Of a DNA stretch of 64,000 bases, positions 1 through 10,165 are shown piece by piece. Below the pieces are notes generated by a model that was given only the letters and a program-made list of their open reading frames with translations, was not told where the DNA came from and searched no databases. The translations under genes were made by a program, and so were the position numbers. Every line of letters begins with the position of its first letter. Position 1 is the first letter of the stretch. This DNA comes from Panax quinquefolius (taxonomy: Eukaryota > Streptophyta > Magnoliopsida > Apiales > Araliaceae), in contig CM035164.1 of assembly GCA_020205615.1 (NCBI GenBank), positions 957,501 through 1,021,500 of the forward strand, read 5' to 3'.

Positions 1-39
1 CAGATTTGTGTGTTTTAGACATGCTTTTGAGGACAAATT

Positions 40-290
40 TTTTAATCACTTGAGCCATCCTTTTGTGGACGGTGGTAGTAGTTACCAAAAGGATAAAGAG
101 GTTGTTTGGTTATTGGGGATTGCATTTTTGCAATGGTAGCGTTCAGTGAGTGCATTTGGACAACAAACTTACCACACTAATTTTGGTGTGGTGTATTTGA
201 ACACCACAAGTTGTGTTTCTAAGTTAAATAAACAGTGTTTGAAATAAGTTGATTCTAAATTAAATAAGCTTAGAAAGCAAAAAAGGAAGA
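40..290 (-). repeat. Dispersed AT-rich repeat, probable copy 1
   Basis: Contains 'aagttaaataaacagtg' followed by 'tttgaaataagttgattc', resembling the core of the repeat copies at 690-885, 9900-10165 and 47105-47300. Ends are not defined. It occupies the place where the last phytoene synthase exon might be expected. Confidence 0.35.
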
Positions 291-311
291 TTTGGATGTT
301 CATGTAATTAC

Positions 312-483
312 CGGCCAACGGCTATCTTTGTCAAGCTGAGAGGCTCCCTCTTCTACCCTTGTAATCTGCTCTTTCATGAATTGTCTCTCCATTTGTTGGT
401 CACTTTTCTTGAGAAAACATCCTCATCAGTTAATCCAAATTGCGCCAGCTCGTCTTGTAGAAGATAAATTCTCCCTCAATGTA
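312..483 (-). pseudogene. PSY: PSY exon 5, frameshifted
   Basis: An acceptor TTTCAG precedes 483. The family stretch [21 protein letters not shown] is readable, then KVTNKW, then a frame change into RQFMKEQI and DSRWPV, ending at a GTAATT donor. About seven residues of the usual ARxFFDEAE stretch are missing, and an in-frame TGA appears at the start. It is clearly a phytoene synthase exon but cannot be translated through. Confidence 0.85.
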
Positions 484-689
484 CTGAAAGGTGCATAGTT
501 AAAGTATATCAATGGTTAATAAACAAATCGGTTAGCTTCAAAATGAGTCACATTTTAGAAAATCATGCATTTGAAATAAGTTGTCACTTTCATTATTAAA
601 TTTCTAACTTAATTTGAATAACATGATTGATATTCAAGTTAGGCATAATAACTTTTCATTAAAGGGTAATTCTGAACCTCATTTCACTT

Positions 690-885
690 TCAGTCTATGG
701 GTTTGTTAAGTTACTACCGTTTACGACATTTACGGTGGTAGCGTTTGGCATGTTAGGGTTTTCAAACGCACTACATCATTTTTTGTGCATTGGCTTGAGC
801 CCCAAACTCCGCGTTGTGTTTGAAATAAGTTACTTTTAATCAAACAAAATTTTCAAGTGTGTTTGGACTTCCAAACGAACTAAAC
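690..885 (-). repeat. Dispersed repeat, copy 2, in PSY intron
   Basis: Shares 'ttttcaagtgtgtttgga' and 'cttccaaacgaactaaacg' with the copy at 47105-47300, which reads 'ttttcaaatgcgtttgaa' then 'tttccaaacgctctaatcg'. It also has the 'gtgtttgaaataagtta' stretch. No coding content. Probably a small non-autonomous element; the class is not known. Confidence 0.5.
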
Positions 886-1218
886 GCTCCAAATCCTATA
901 TAACTAGAAATACACTAAAGTGTATGTTGTGTCCCCTAAAAAGTTGCACCGACCGAACAAATCTATACAATATTTTTCTATAAAAATGCAACTATTTCAA
1001 TAGCAAATGTCAAATTTCGTACAGAAAAGTGTTGCATTCAGGATCTATTCAGCGCAACTTTTCGAAAGATGTAGTATTTTTAATACAAAAAATGAACTCT
1101 CATTTTGGGGCGTTCAGAAAAATAAGAAAATGGGACTCGTACTTGGGGGAAAAGAGTAGTAATATAAAAGCAAGATACTAAAATAAAGCACTAACAAACT
1201 TTATTAGGAATGACTTAC

Positions 1219-1454
1219 TCTTCTCCAACATCCCTAAGAATGTTTGTTAGCTGATTACCAATGCCCAAATACAGGGCTGCATCATAAATACTTTGTGCAG
1301 AAACAAGAGATTCTGGTGGAATACCCATAACTGGAACGCTCATTAGTCCAATTGTTCCGGCCACATAGTAGCAGTAAAGGTATTGTTCTTGAAAATTCTT
1401 GTATCTAGTTTTCCTCGTGTCCATTCTCATGCCCACTATCATGTCCGCAAAAGG
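1219..1454 (-). pseudogene. PSY: PSY exon 4, open frame, acceptor AG missing
   Basis: Frame is open from [12 protein letters not shown] through [18 protein letters not shown] to [12 protein letters not shown]. It ends at a good GTAAGT donor (1213-1218) that splits the last Asp of the DXXXD motif. In the family the exon starts at the Pro codon. Here the bases before CCT read ATA, not AG, so this acceptor would not work as read. Confidence 0.9.
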
Positions 1455-1894
1455 TATAAATCAAAAACATAATTATATTTAGCAAGGTATAGATTTATGT
1501 CAGACTAATTTTTTGTTGGATGAGAATTGCGATTAACCTGGAACTCATAAAATAAAATAATAATATGTGGTTCCTTCTTTTACGCCCTCAAACCATGTGT
1601 CCATGTACATCATTATGTAATATCAACATGAACTTGTTAATATATATAACAACACTCTATTAGTAATAAAGTTTTTTTTAGTTGTCAAGAGTTGTGATAT
1701 GTATTGCAAAAGTTTTTTTTTGGCAAAATACAATTGCAAACTATAGAATACATAAGTTTGCTTAGAATTAAAAGTGTGACCCACCATATTACACGTCTAT
1801 TTGGAAAAATTATCAATACAGTATATCCACGTAATAGACAACAAAAAAGTCGATATATAAATTTGCAATATATATCATTCCGTTTGGTCAAAGA

Positions 1895-2667
1895 TGTTAG
1901 GTGGGTCCTCACCCATGAGATAGAATCCAATATAGAAAAGAATTATTTTTCTTTGTGAGCAAGTAAGTGGGTTTACTTGATATTAATCCAATTAGAAATT
2001 GGGTTAATGGAAACAATATTGGAATTGGAGATTCCATGAAATGAATCCAAGTTGAAAAAGGATTTACTTGTTAGATTGGTTGGTGACCAAGATAAGGAGA
2101 TGTGATCCCTAATTTGATTAGGAGAATAAATTATTTCTAATCCATAATAGGAATGGATTAGGAAGAGTACTATAAATAAGGCTATGAGGGAGTCTTATTT
2201 GATACATGAGAAAAGCTTGGTAGTAAGAAGATACCAAAAGATTAAATGGGAGAGAATTACTGTTTGTTGTTCGTGGGTATCCGCCATCATCTCCGTTCAA
2301 TTGAAAGCTTGAAAACTTTATTGCTTGGGGTGTTTTTGGGTGGTGAAGTTAATTAGGTTTCTCAACCTAATTAAAGGTAAATTTGTACTATCTCAATTTA
2401 TTGTGCAACCTCAAGTTTTAGGGCATAAAACTTGAGAGGATTATTGTAAACCCATTATTAGTGATATAGTGGAGATTCGGAGTTTGACCCGTGGTTTTTA
2501 CCTCTTAATTTTAGAGGGTTTTCCACGTAAATTTGGTGTCTTACTTGTGGATGGTTATTTGTTATTTTTGTTCTCATAATTGGTTTTGTTGATTTCATAT
2601 TTAATTGCACAAAGACGGAAAAGTAATTCCTGGGATATAGATTATTTTTGGCGTACTTTTCCTAACA
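1895..2667 (+). repeat. 5' LTR of the Copia-type element
   Basis: Begins TGTTAGG and ends CCTAACA. Has a TATA-like CTATAAATAAGG at about 2170-2181, a plausible promoter for the element. Matches 4287-5060 almost base for base. Confidence 0.93.
2167..2185 (+). promoter_or_regulatory. Probable TATA box of the Copia 5' LTR
   Basis: The stretch ACTATAAATAAGG is conserved in the 3' LTR at about 4562. Position inside the LTR and A/T core fit an LTR promoter. The start of transcription cannot be seen from sequence. Confidence 0.5.
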
Positions 2668-2714
2668 GTGGTATCAGAGCTTGGTTATTTTTGTGGTTTT
2701 CTTGTGCAAATTAA

Positions 2715-4238
2715 ATGGAGGATTGGATAGCAGGTTGCATGATTAATCTCAAGGCTACAAATTATGCAATTTGGAAGCCAAGAATGGATGATTTACTTTA
2801 CTGCAAGGATTTATACGAGCCACTTGAGAACGATGGAGTTAAGCCCACAAACAAGAGTGACACGCAGTGGAACAAGATGAACAGGAAGACTATTGGTTTG
2901 ATCAGATTGTGGATTGATCAAAGTGTGTTTCATCAAGTTGCCATAGAAACTAAAGCTTATGCACTCTGGCAGAAATTGGAGTCCATGTATGAAAGGAAGA
3001 CGGCGCAAAATAAAGCCTTTTTGATTAGGAAGCTTGGGAATTCTAAATTCAAGGATGGAAACTCCGTTGCAGAACACTTGAGTGATTTTCAGAGTTTGAT
3101 AAATCAGTTGAGTACGATGAAGATGGTAATTGACGATGAGATGCAGGCTTTGTTGTTGTTGAGCTCTTTGCTTGATAACTGGGAGACGCTAGTTGTATCG
3201 TTGAGTAACTCCACTCCTAATGGAAAGCTGACTATGGATACAGTTAAGGATAGTTTGTTTAACGAGGAACAGAGGCGAAGAGATACTATGGTGATTAGCG
3301 TTGAGTCACAAGTTTTTGTTGCACAGAGTAGGGGCAAAAACAAAGGGAGAAACTCTCCTGAAGATGACAAATTCAGGGGAAGGTCAAGAGATAGAAAAGA
3401 AGTAATTTGCTTTCACTGCCAGAAGCCGGGTTACATAAGACGAGAGTGCAGATTTTTAAAGAATGAGCAATCTAAGGAAAAAGATGAAGATAAAGATTCG
3501 ATTGTGTATCTATCCGACGTTGATGTAGCTATTGTTTGTGATGATAAACCCAAGTGCCATGTTAATGATTGGATTATTGATTCGGGTGCTTCTTTCCATG
3601 CTACTTCGCGTGATGAAATCTTCACATCCTACAGTAGTGGTGATTTTGGTCATGTGCGGATGGGAAACGGAAGTGCATCCAAGATTATAGGCATTGGAGA
3701 TATTTGTTTGGAAACTAACAAAGGTTGCGAGTTGATCTTTGAGGAAGTCAGACATGTTCCGGATATTCGTTTTAATTTGATCTCTGTTGGTAAGCTTGAT
3801 GAGAATGGTTATAAAAGTTACTTTGGTGAAGGTCAGTGGAATCTCACCAAAGGGTCTCTAGTGGTGACTAGAGGTAAGAAGGTAGACACTCTTTATACGA
3901 TGCGGGCACATGTGAGAGGTGTTGAAGATGGGGGAGTTAGGCAGAAAAAGGTGTGGCACAAAGCCGTGCGAGATGGGAGAAAAACCTTGCATGAGAACCA
4001 CGAGAAAAAAGCTCTTCGCTTTAAATGGGTACCAAAAGTGAAGAAGAAAAGTGATAGCTCGCAGCTAGTGTACAAAGCGGTTGTGAATGAATTTGGCAAG
4101 CAAAAATCTGTCAAGTTTGAGTTAGATCCTCCCATTGAGAAGAACCATGCCGATGAGACAAAGCCGGACATGAAGATAGTTGAAAATTCCAAGAAGCTTG
4201 AGTTGAGCCAAGATTTCATTGGAATTAACTCCGAGTAA
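2715..4238 (+). CDS. Copia gag-protease polyprotein, 507 aa
   Basis: Uninterrupted ORF starting with MEDWIAGCMINLKATNYAIW, typical of Copia gag. Around residues 232-245 is a zinc knuckle reading CFHCQKPGYIRREC, in which Tyr stands where the family has His, so zinc binding may be weakened. An aspartic protease motif, DWIIDSGASFHAT, lies near residue 290. A piece of the pre-integrase region follows (GKKVDTLYTMRAHV, then WHKAVRDGRK). The last ~100 residues are Lys-rich and show no integrase or polymerase motif. After the stop the same frame stays open through the purine tract into the LTR, so the stop may be a later change. Role: particle protein and processing for the element; movement would need help in trans. 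Confidence 0.88.
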   Translation: MEDWIAGCMINLKATNYAIWKPRMDDLLYCKDLYEPLENDGVKPTNKSDTQWNKMNRKTIGLIRLWIDQSVFHQVAIETKAYALWQKLESMYERKTAQNKAFLIRKLGNSKFKDGNSVAEHLSDFQSLINQLSTMKMVIDDEMQALLLLSSLLDNWETLVVSLSNSTPNGKLTMDTVKDSLFNEEQRRRDTMVISVESQVFVAQSRGKNKGRNSPEDDKFRGRSRDRKEVICFHCQKPGYIRRECRFLKNEQSKEKDEDKDSIVYLSDVDVAIVCDDKPKCHVNDWIIDSGASFHATSRDEIFTSYSSGDFGHVRMGNGSASKIIGIGDICLETNKGCELIFEEVRHVPDIRFNLISVGKLDENGYKSYFGEGQWNLTKGSLVVTRGKKVDTLYTMRAHVRGVEDGGVRQKKVWHKAVRDGRKTLHENHEKKALRFKWVPKVKKKSDSSQLVYKAVVNEFGKQKSVKFELDPPIEKNHADETKPDMKIVENSKKLELSQDFIGINSE

Positions 4239-4286
4239 GGAGTTGTGGTTGGTGATCCCTCCTCTCATGGGTTCGGAGGGGGAGAT

Positions 4287-5060
4287 TGTTGGGTGTGGGT
4301 CCTCACCCATGAGATAGAATCCAATATAGAAAAGAATTATTTTTCTTTGTGAGCAAGTAAGTGAGTTTACTTGATATTAATCCAATTAAAAATTGGGTTA
4401 ATGGAAGCAATATTGGAATTGGAGATTCCATGAAATGAATCCAAGTTGAAAAAGAATTTACTTGTTAGATTGGTTGGTGACCAAGATAAGGAGATGCGAT
4501 CCCTAATTTGATTAGGAGAATAAATTGTTTCTAATCCATAATAGGAATGGATTAGGAAGAGTACTATAAATAAGGCTATGAGGGAGCCTTATTTAATACA
4601 TGAGAAAAGCTTGGTAGTAAGAAGATACCAAAAGAATAAATTGAGAGAATTACAGTTTGTTGTTCATGGGTATCCGCCATCATCTCTGTTCAATTGAAAG
4701 CTTGAAGACTTTATTGCTTGGGGTGTTTTTGGGTGGTGAAGTTAATTAGGTTTCTCAACCTAATTAAAGGTAAATTTGTAATATCTCAATTTATTGTGAA
4801 ACCTCAAGTTTTAGGGCATAAAACTTGAGAGGATTATTGTAAGCCCATTATTAGTGATATAGTGGAGATTCGGAGTTTGACCCGTGATTTTTACCTCTTA
4901 ATTTTAGAGGGTTTTCCACGTAAATTTGGTGTCTTGCTTGTGGATGGTTATTTGTTATTTTTGTTCTCATAATTAGTTTTGTTGATTTCATATTTAATTG
5001 CACAAAGACGGAAAAGTAATTCTTGGGATATAGATTATCTTTGACGTACTTTTCCCAACA
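4287..5060 (+). repeat. 3' LTR of the Copia-type element
   Basis: Begins TGTTGGG right after the purine tract (4271-4286) and ends TTTTCCCAACA, followed by the AAAGA duplication. Pairs with 1895-2667. Confidence 0.93.
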
Positions 5061-6379
5061 AAAGAGAGACCTTTCCACGTGAGTATAAGAATTCTAACTA
5101 CTTGCAGCCTGAACCCAACATATAAAATAAGAAATTTGTGGGTAAGTACTTGCGGCATGGCCCCAACAATTAAAATAAGAAAATTGTTAGGTCTACCTTA
5201 ATGCCTAGGCGGAACTTGTGAACGATATCAGCAAGTGCAACATCAAGCATATCAAAGGGGCAGCCATTGAAGATGTCATATATGTGACGCCCCCAAAATT
5301 AGGTATACGTCACCCATCTTGGGTCGCCACTTACATGGTACATAAATTCAAATACAACTTAATAATAATAATCTGTTATGTACAATACGATACACAAAAC
5401 ATAAGTCGTGAGTTTGAATACAAATATTGTCTACTAGAGATTATACAAACTCAAAAGGAGTTCTCATTACAATTATTATCACACTATTTCATAGAATAGT
5501 GAGGACTACTAATGCTATCATCTGGTCCGTCACTCCGTTCCCCGACTAGTCCCTGCTACGTTCTCATTTCCTGAAGAGAACAATAAAAGTAAAAGGGTGA
5601 GCTCAACTAGCCTAGTAGAAAATATTATGACTGAGATAATGCAGAATATATTATCGTTAGCCTTCAACAGTGTTAAACTGATACAATATAACAACCATCA
5701 AGTTTAACTGCAGCAGAACAAGCAATCCATTAAAAGAGTCAAGTAGAGAATAAAATCTACTATCTTTTATGATTTAGAAGGTTTTCATCACTTTTATCAC
5801 TGGGACTCGACAATAAATAATCCACATCATCGAATCACCCCACAAGCACTACTACCAAGGATATTCTTTAGTATCACGACCATAATTATCCATGCATTAC
5901 GGGCCAAGAATATTTGTGTATTCATTAATGGTCATGATCATGCCAACAATTGTCCATCAATGCACTACGGGCCAATGAGGACTATCTCCACATCATTTGT
6001 AACATCACGGTCATGATTACAATCAATAATCCACAGTCATAATCATACCAAGTCCATCTATGCACTATATAGGCCACGATGATTTTCAACAAAATATAAA
6101 CATGAGGATGATGACAATGATATAAGAATTCAATAAAACAAGTTCAAGAATTAATTTATCCAGGAACTAATAACGTCAAAATTGTCAACATGATCTTTGC
6201 TTTGTAGAGTAAAATTCAAGAATGTTCGGAAGAATATTTCCATGAAAAGATCTTTGGATGAAGCGCAAATATCGAGGATATTCCACTAATTTCATGGAGT
6301 ATAGAAAGTCAAAACTTTAACCAACCGAGTATAATAAGGAATGGAATAACAAAAGAAATCACCAGCGAGTTATTCCAAC

Positions 6380-6880
6380 AAAATAATAAATAACGGAATC
6401 GGTCCGGCGTAAAAACGCATGCATGTGATATTCCAATAGAATAATAAAGACGGAATCGAGATCCGGTAGAAACGCATGCATGAGATATATTCAACGTAAT
6501 AATAAAGATTTTAATCGTGTCCCATAAAACGCATGCGAGATGTGATATTCAATGTAATAATAAAGATTTTAATCGAGTCCCATTTAACGAAACTGCATGA
6601 GATGAGATATTCCAATGAATAATAATAAAGATTTTAATCGAGTCCCATGAAACGCATGATACATGATATTCCAATGTAATAATAAAGATTTTAATCGGTC
6701 CCAAGGTGAGAACGCATGCATGTGATATTCAACGTAATAATAAAGATTTTAACCAGTCCCACAGTGAAACGCTTGTGATGGATGTTCCAAACATAATGAT
6801 AAAGAATGGAACAATGTAAGAATTTCACCAAGTATAGGGTAGCTCACAGATCTGAGTTATTCCAATGTAATAATAAAGAA
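6380..6880 (-). repeat. Tandem array, about eight units of ~60 bp, in the solo LTR
   Basis: Units recur with 'acgcatgcatgtgatattc' and 'aataataaagattttaatc'. Most contain a GCATGC/CATGCATG palindrome and a GGAAT/ATTCC pair. The same units, about six copies, occur at 18100-18440 and 25325-25640 in the LTRs of element B. Confidence 0.85.
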
Positions 6881-7139
6881 TGGAATAATGTAAGTTCTCT
6901 CTTCATATATAAGAAAGAAATAATACTCCCTACGAAAGACAACAAATAATATTCCCTACCTTGGAAAAAAACTAGATACTGTAGAATAGTGAGGTAGCAG
7001 ATTTCTTCTTCTTTCTCTATAATTTCTCTCTATAATAATCGCTCTAAAGCTTTTGTGAATTGGTGAGAAATGAAGGAAGAATGAGCTTTCATTTATAGAA
7101 AATATAGTTTCGATAATTGCACGCTTTGGGGCTCGAAAA

Positions 7140-7410
7140 ATTATAAAGACAATACCTCCACTTTTCTTTCATTTATAATTTAGTCCTACAAGTATTATCA
7201 ATCTTGAACCAACTCCCCTAATAGTAAATAATGTGAATCAATAGTTCAATTATGTGAATCAATAGTATAATCATGTGAAAATACTGAATTTCAAAGATAA
7301 GACTCCATCTATACCTCCATTTTTAATTTAGTCATGCAAGTATTATCAATCTTGCATCAACTCCCCTAATAGTAAATAATGTGATTCAATAAGACACATA
7401 TGTGAACAAA
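7140..7410 (-). repeat. Duplicated segment within the solo LTR
   Basis: Two imperfect copies share 'caactcccctaatagtaaat' and 'caagtattatcaatcttg', at about 7190-7235 and 7335-7380. This adds to the length difference from the LTRs of element B. Confidence 0.7.
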
Positions 7411-8681
7411 TAGTTATATAAGCATATGAATTAGTAGCAATTAATTGCTCATTTATCCGATAAATTATCCGATTTATCAATATAACTCCTGTACATCAAT
7501 TATCATCTAATAAATGTGGATTTTCACTAACACAAACAATTTCAACATAATGAAACTATTTTTATCAAAATATAAATTTTGAAATTTCAAGTTTGATTTT
7601 TCGAGAAAAAAGTCAACTATCGACTTTTTTGACCAAATAGTGAATCCCAAATTTTTTGTGTTTATAGACTATTTTTACTAATTTAGTCATTCCTTGACTC
7701 AAATATCACGTCCGCGTCTCCAAATTCAACTCAAAACAACATTCATTATTAATATTATAACTCACAATATTTATCAACCAAAATTGCTCCTAAGAAAGAG
7801 GGCTTTAATAAGGATTTCTCCCTATTAGCGCTAATTGTGGTGACCAAACCTCTCCTCGATGTAACTTATAGACATTGTAAATATTGTAATTTAATAATAT
7901 GAATAACTTTGTCGTCTCAATTATTGATTTAATAAAATAACATTTTATGCGGATGATCTTATGACAATAATCGAATCAATAATATGAGAGATATGATGCA
8001 AACAATTATCGTAGCAATAATTGAGTATAATGGTGACTTCACGTAAAGATCAATAATCAATACCGTGTCTTACTTATGCAACCACGCCAGACATCGTCAT
8101 TTCTTTACTACTGGTAGTTCAAAAGTTTTAACGATAATACTTCACATCGTTTATTTTTATAAAAAATAATTATGTCGCTTTTCTAACTACGACAATACTT
8201 ACATTGTGTAGGTCCACTAATAATTGTGTTAGTCGCATTTAATATTCCCCGACAAAAGAATATTCCCCGATCAATAGAATATTTTATAACAACTTGCGTA
8301 CTTTGTAAAATTTATAAATATAACTCACAACTATAACATTATATCAAATCCACACCATAATATTTAAAAAATTATTTTAAGAAAATTAAATATTTATTCA
8401 TAAAATCTGGGGTCTCACAATATAGTCTTTGCTCCCACCTATCAAGAACAGCAGAACTCATATATGCACGGTTTGGACCATCAACCAGCTCATCAGTCCT
8501 GCACCACACTTCTCATATATTCAGTGTTAAAAAACACCAAAATCAAGACATGAATTTGCTTTTAAATGAAACAAGTTTCCTCCCGACAACTTCTCCCAGA
8601 TTCCCCTCCGCCCCTAAAGACTGAAATGTAATAATATAATTTCCGTTAATTTGCTTCCAAATTTATTAACAATTCACTTAC

Positions 8682-8731
8682 CATAATTGCCCATATAACT
8701 TTCTGTCTCTCCTCTTTCATTAGCAAAATTC
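8682..8731 (-). pseudogene. PSY: PSY exon 2, one base short
   Basis: Encodes ILLMKEERQKVIWAI, matching the LLMT-EERQ-AIWAIY stretch of phytoene synthases. It has an AG acceptor at 8732-8733 and a GTAAGTG donor at 8675-8681. It is 50 bp long, and a T is missing where the family has ATT TAT G, so joining to exon 3 shifts the frame. Confidence 0.85.
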
Positions 8732-8741
8732 CTGCAAAATG

Positions 8742-9899
8742 GCACAAAATTAAATATAAAAATAAAAACCCATCCCATATGGTCCTCCTCAGTACTAAAT
8801 GGAAGTCCTATTTGACATTTTCGTTTTTCCACGTATTAAGATTTCACTAGAACATATGACAAACATAATTTTTCCCAGATATTGTTTCCGATGCAAGATT
8901 TTAACAAACAAGAATCGACATGACTTTATCAAAAAAAATATGCATATTAAAATTAGAAACAAGAAAAAATGATTTTTTTTTCCATTGCTTTGATTTTCTA
9001 TCCAAGGCTGAGCTGCTACTGAAAATAATGTTGAGCTCATTTGGTTATGTCTTAAGAATTTTATTTAATTTTTTTTAGAGGAAGGGATGTTAATTATGAT
9101 GATCAAATAAATGAAAAGAAAGAAGGGAAAGTTTTAAGGATAATAATGCATAGAATCATCAACCAGTTATATGTATATATTCCCTTTTATCTCAAAACTC
9201 AATAACAAGTAATAAGGTGGAGGATTCAATGATATAAATACTATATATAATTCCCTTTCTATGTTTCTTTCTTGAATACAAAACTATAAATATCTATCTC
9301 AATGTTTCTTTACTTGCCTACCAAAGCCCTGCAAAGATTGACACAAGTTTTATTTATAGGGTAAAGACGAGTAACTCAAAGTAATTGTATTTTGTTGAAT
9401 ATAATTTGTTTAACTAAGCATACAAAGCCAAAGATCTCGAAGAGAAAGAAGTACAAATCGAAGACAGACCGAAGATGTGTGTGTGTGTGTGTGTTTATAT
9501 TATATCCTTTCACTTATCTTTTCTTGATAATTCTAAATGAAGTAGAAATGCCAATCTTCCCACATAGATCATTGATCATCATTATGCCATGTCTCACCAT
9601 TTTCTGATTCTTGACAACAGTATATAGGGAAACCAAAAAGAAAATTTCAATGAAGCTCATGAATCAAATTCCAAGAATCAAATGCAGCCTCATGAAGCTC
9701 AATTCTTCTATATGTCCAAACAAATAAGACAGATTACATAGCTGTACATATACTGACAGAAATTATTATCTAAGGAAATCAACTAACAAGCAAAATGTTA
9801 TACATATTAGCTAGGAATTCTGGATTTTAAAAAGCCTCATTAATTTGGAGTATTCAATGTTCAATCATTTCCAAAAGAAAATAACACACTAGATTTTAC
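8742..9899. other. Non-coding AT-rich stretch
   Basis: Upstream side of the PSY remnant. I looked for exon 1 with a plastid transit peptide and found none. Only short chance ORFs and a (GT) run near 9476-9493 are visible. Confidence 0.5.
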
Positions 9900-10165
9900 T
9901 TTGTCTCTATGTTTGTTTGTCTACCCGCGTTTGATAAATTTGGTCGCGCCAAAGCCAAACGCACTTGAGAATCTTATCCGTCTACCAACTTCTTATTTCA
10001 AAAGCAACTTATTTAACTCACAATTGCAACAACTTATTTCAAACACAACTTATTTAACTCACAAATACAACGTTTGGGCACCAAAAATGGCAAGGTTGCC
10101 TAACCTCCAAACACACCAAATGTTACAGCTCTTAAAGCTTGTAAACGCACAAACCCTTAAAATAT
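9900..10165 (+). repeat. Dispersed repeat, copy 3
   Basis: Contains 'acgcacttgagaatcttatc' and 'caacttatttaactcacaa', the latter twice. The inverse copy at 47105-47300 has 'acgcatttgaaaatcttgtt' and 'cagcttatttaactcacaa'. The ORF-like translations match only because the DNA is repeated; there is no sign of coding selection. Confidence 0.65.

Larger units (their letters stand above)
1895..5060 (+). mobile_element. Copia-type LTR element retaining only gag-protease
   Basis: Complete element with near-identical LTRs (773 and 774 bp) starting TGTT and ending AACA. It is flanked by a 5-bp duplication AAAGA (1890-1894 and 5061-5065). A primer binding site TGGTATCAGAGC (initiator Met tRNA type) follows the 5' LTR at 2669, and a purine tract with GGAGGGGGAGAT precedes the 3' LTR. 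One long ORF encodes gag and protease; integrase, reverse transcriptase and RNase H are absent, so it would need another element's enzymes to move. It sits in an intron of the PSY pseudogene, opposite in orientation. LTR difference is roughly 3% by eye, suggesting a fairly recent insertion. Confidence 0.93.
5283..8419 (-). mobile_element. Solo LTR of the Gypsy B family, inside PSY exon 3
   Basis: On the minus strand it starts TGTGAGACCCC and ends GGGGGCGTCACA, flanked by ATATA at 5278-5282 and 8420-8424. Its ends and much of its length match the LTRs of element B (17114-19510 and 24332-26728). At 3,137 bp it is about 740 bp longer, partly through a larger array of short units (6380-6880) and a duplicated stretch near 7145-7400. 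There is no internal coding region, which is what recombination between the two LTRs of an inserted element leaves behind. Confidence 0.9.
5197..8508 (-). pseudogene. PSY: PSY exon 3 interrupted by a solo LTR
   Basis: The upstream half, 8425-8508, reads [17 protein letters not shown] and on to RWEQRL. The downstream half, 5197-5282, reads DIFNGCPFDMLDVALADIV and ends at a GTAGAC donor (5191-5196). Between them lies a complete LTR, 5283-8419, flanked by ATATA on both sides. With the LTR and one ATATA left out, the two halves join in frame exactly as in the family. The exon otherwise has only a 3-bp loss (one Arg of WCRR), so the insertion may be the event that killed the gene. That order of events is inference. 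Confidence 0.92.
312..8731 (-). pseudogene. PSY: Phytoene synthase pseudogene, exons 2-5, split by two retroelements
   Basis: Phytoene synthase joins two geranylgeranyl diphosphates in plastids, the first committed step of carotenoid synthesis (family knowledge). Pieces in family order on this strand are 8682-8731, 8425-8508 plus 5197-5282, 1219-1454 and 312-483. Readable motifs include [61 protein letters not shown] and [12 protein letters not shown]. Both Asp-rich motifs (DELVD and DVGE+D split by an intron) are present. Lesions: a T missing at the end of exon 2, one Arg of the usual WCRR missing, a 3.1-kb LTR inside exon 3, no AG before exon 4, and frameshifts plus a short deletion in exon 5. 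Exon 1 (transit peptide) and the last exon were not found. The Copia element at 1895-5060 lies in the intron between exons 3 and 4. Identity is certain; loss of function is inferred from the lesions. Confidence 0.93.

Noticed and set aside
1685..1958. ORFs on both strands just before the Copia element
   Set aside because: They run across the LTR boundary and lie in a PSY intron; no family resemblance.
2669..2680. tRNA gene
   Set aside because: Initiator-Met-tRNA similarity here and at 19513, 30830, 39385 and 57539 covers only the short primer-site complement; no full tRNA gene was found in the window.
2811..4310. Five minus-strand ORFs
   Set aside because: Shadows of the gag-protease ORF.
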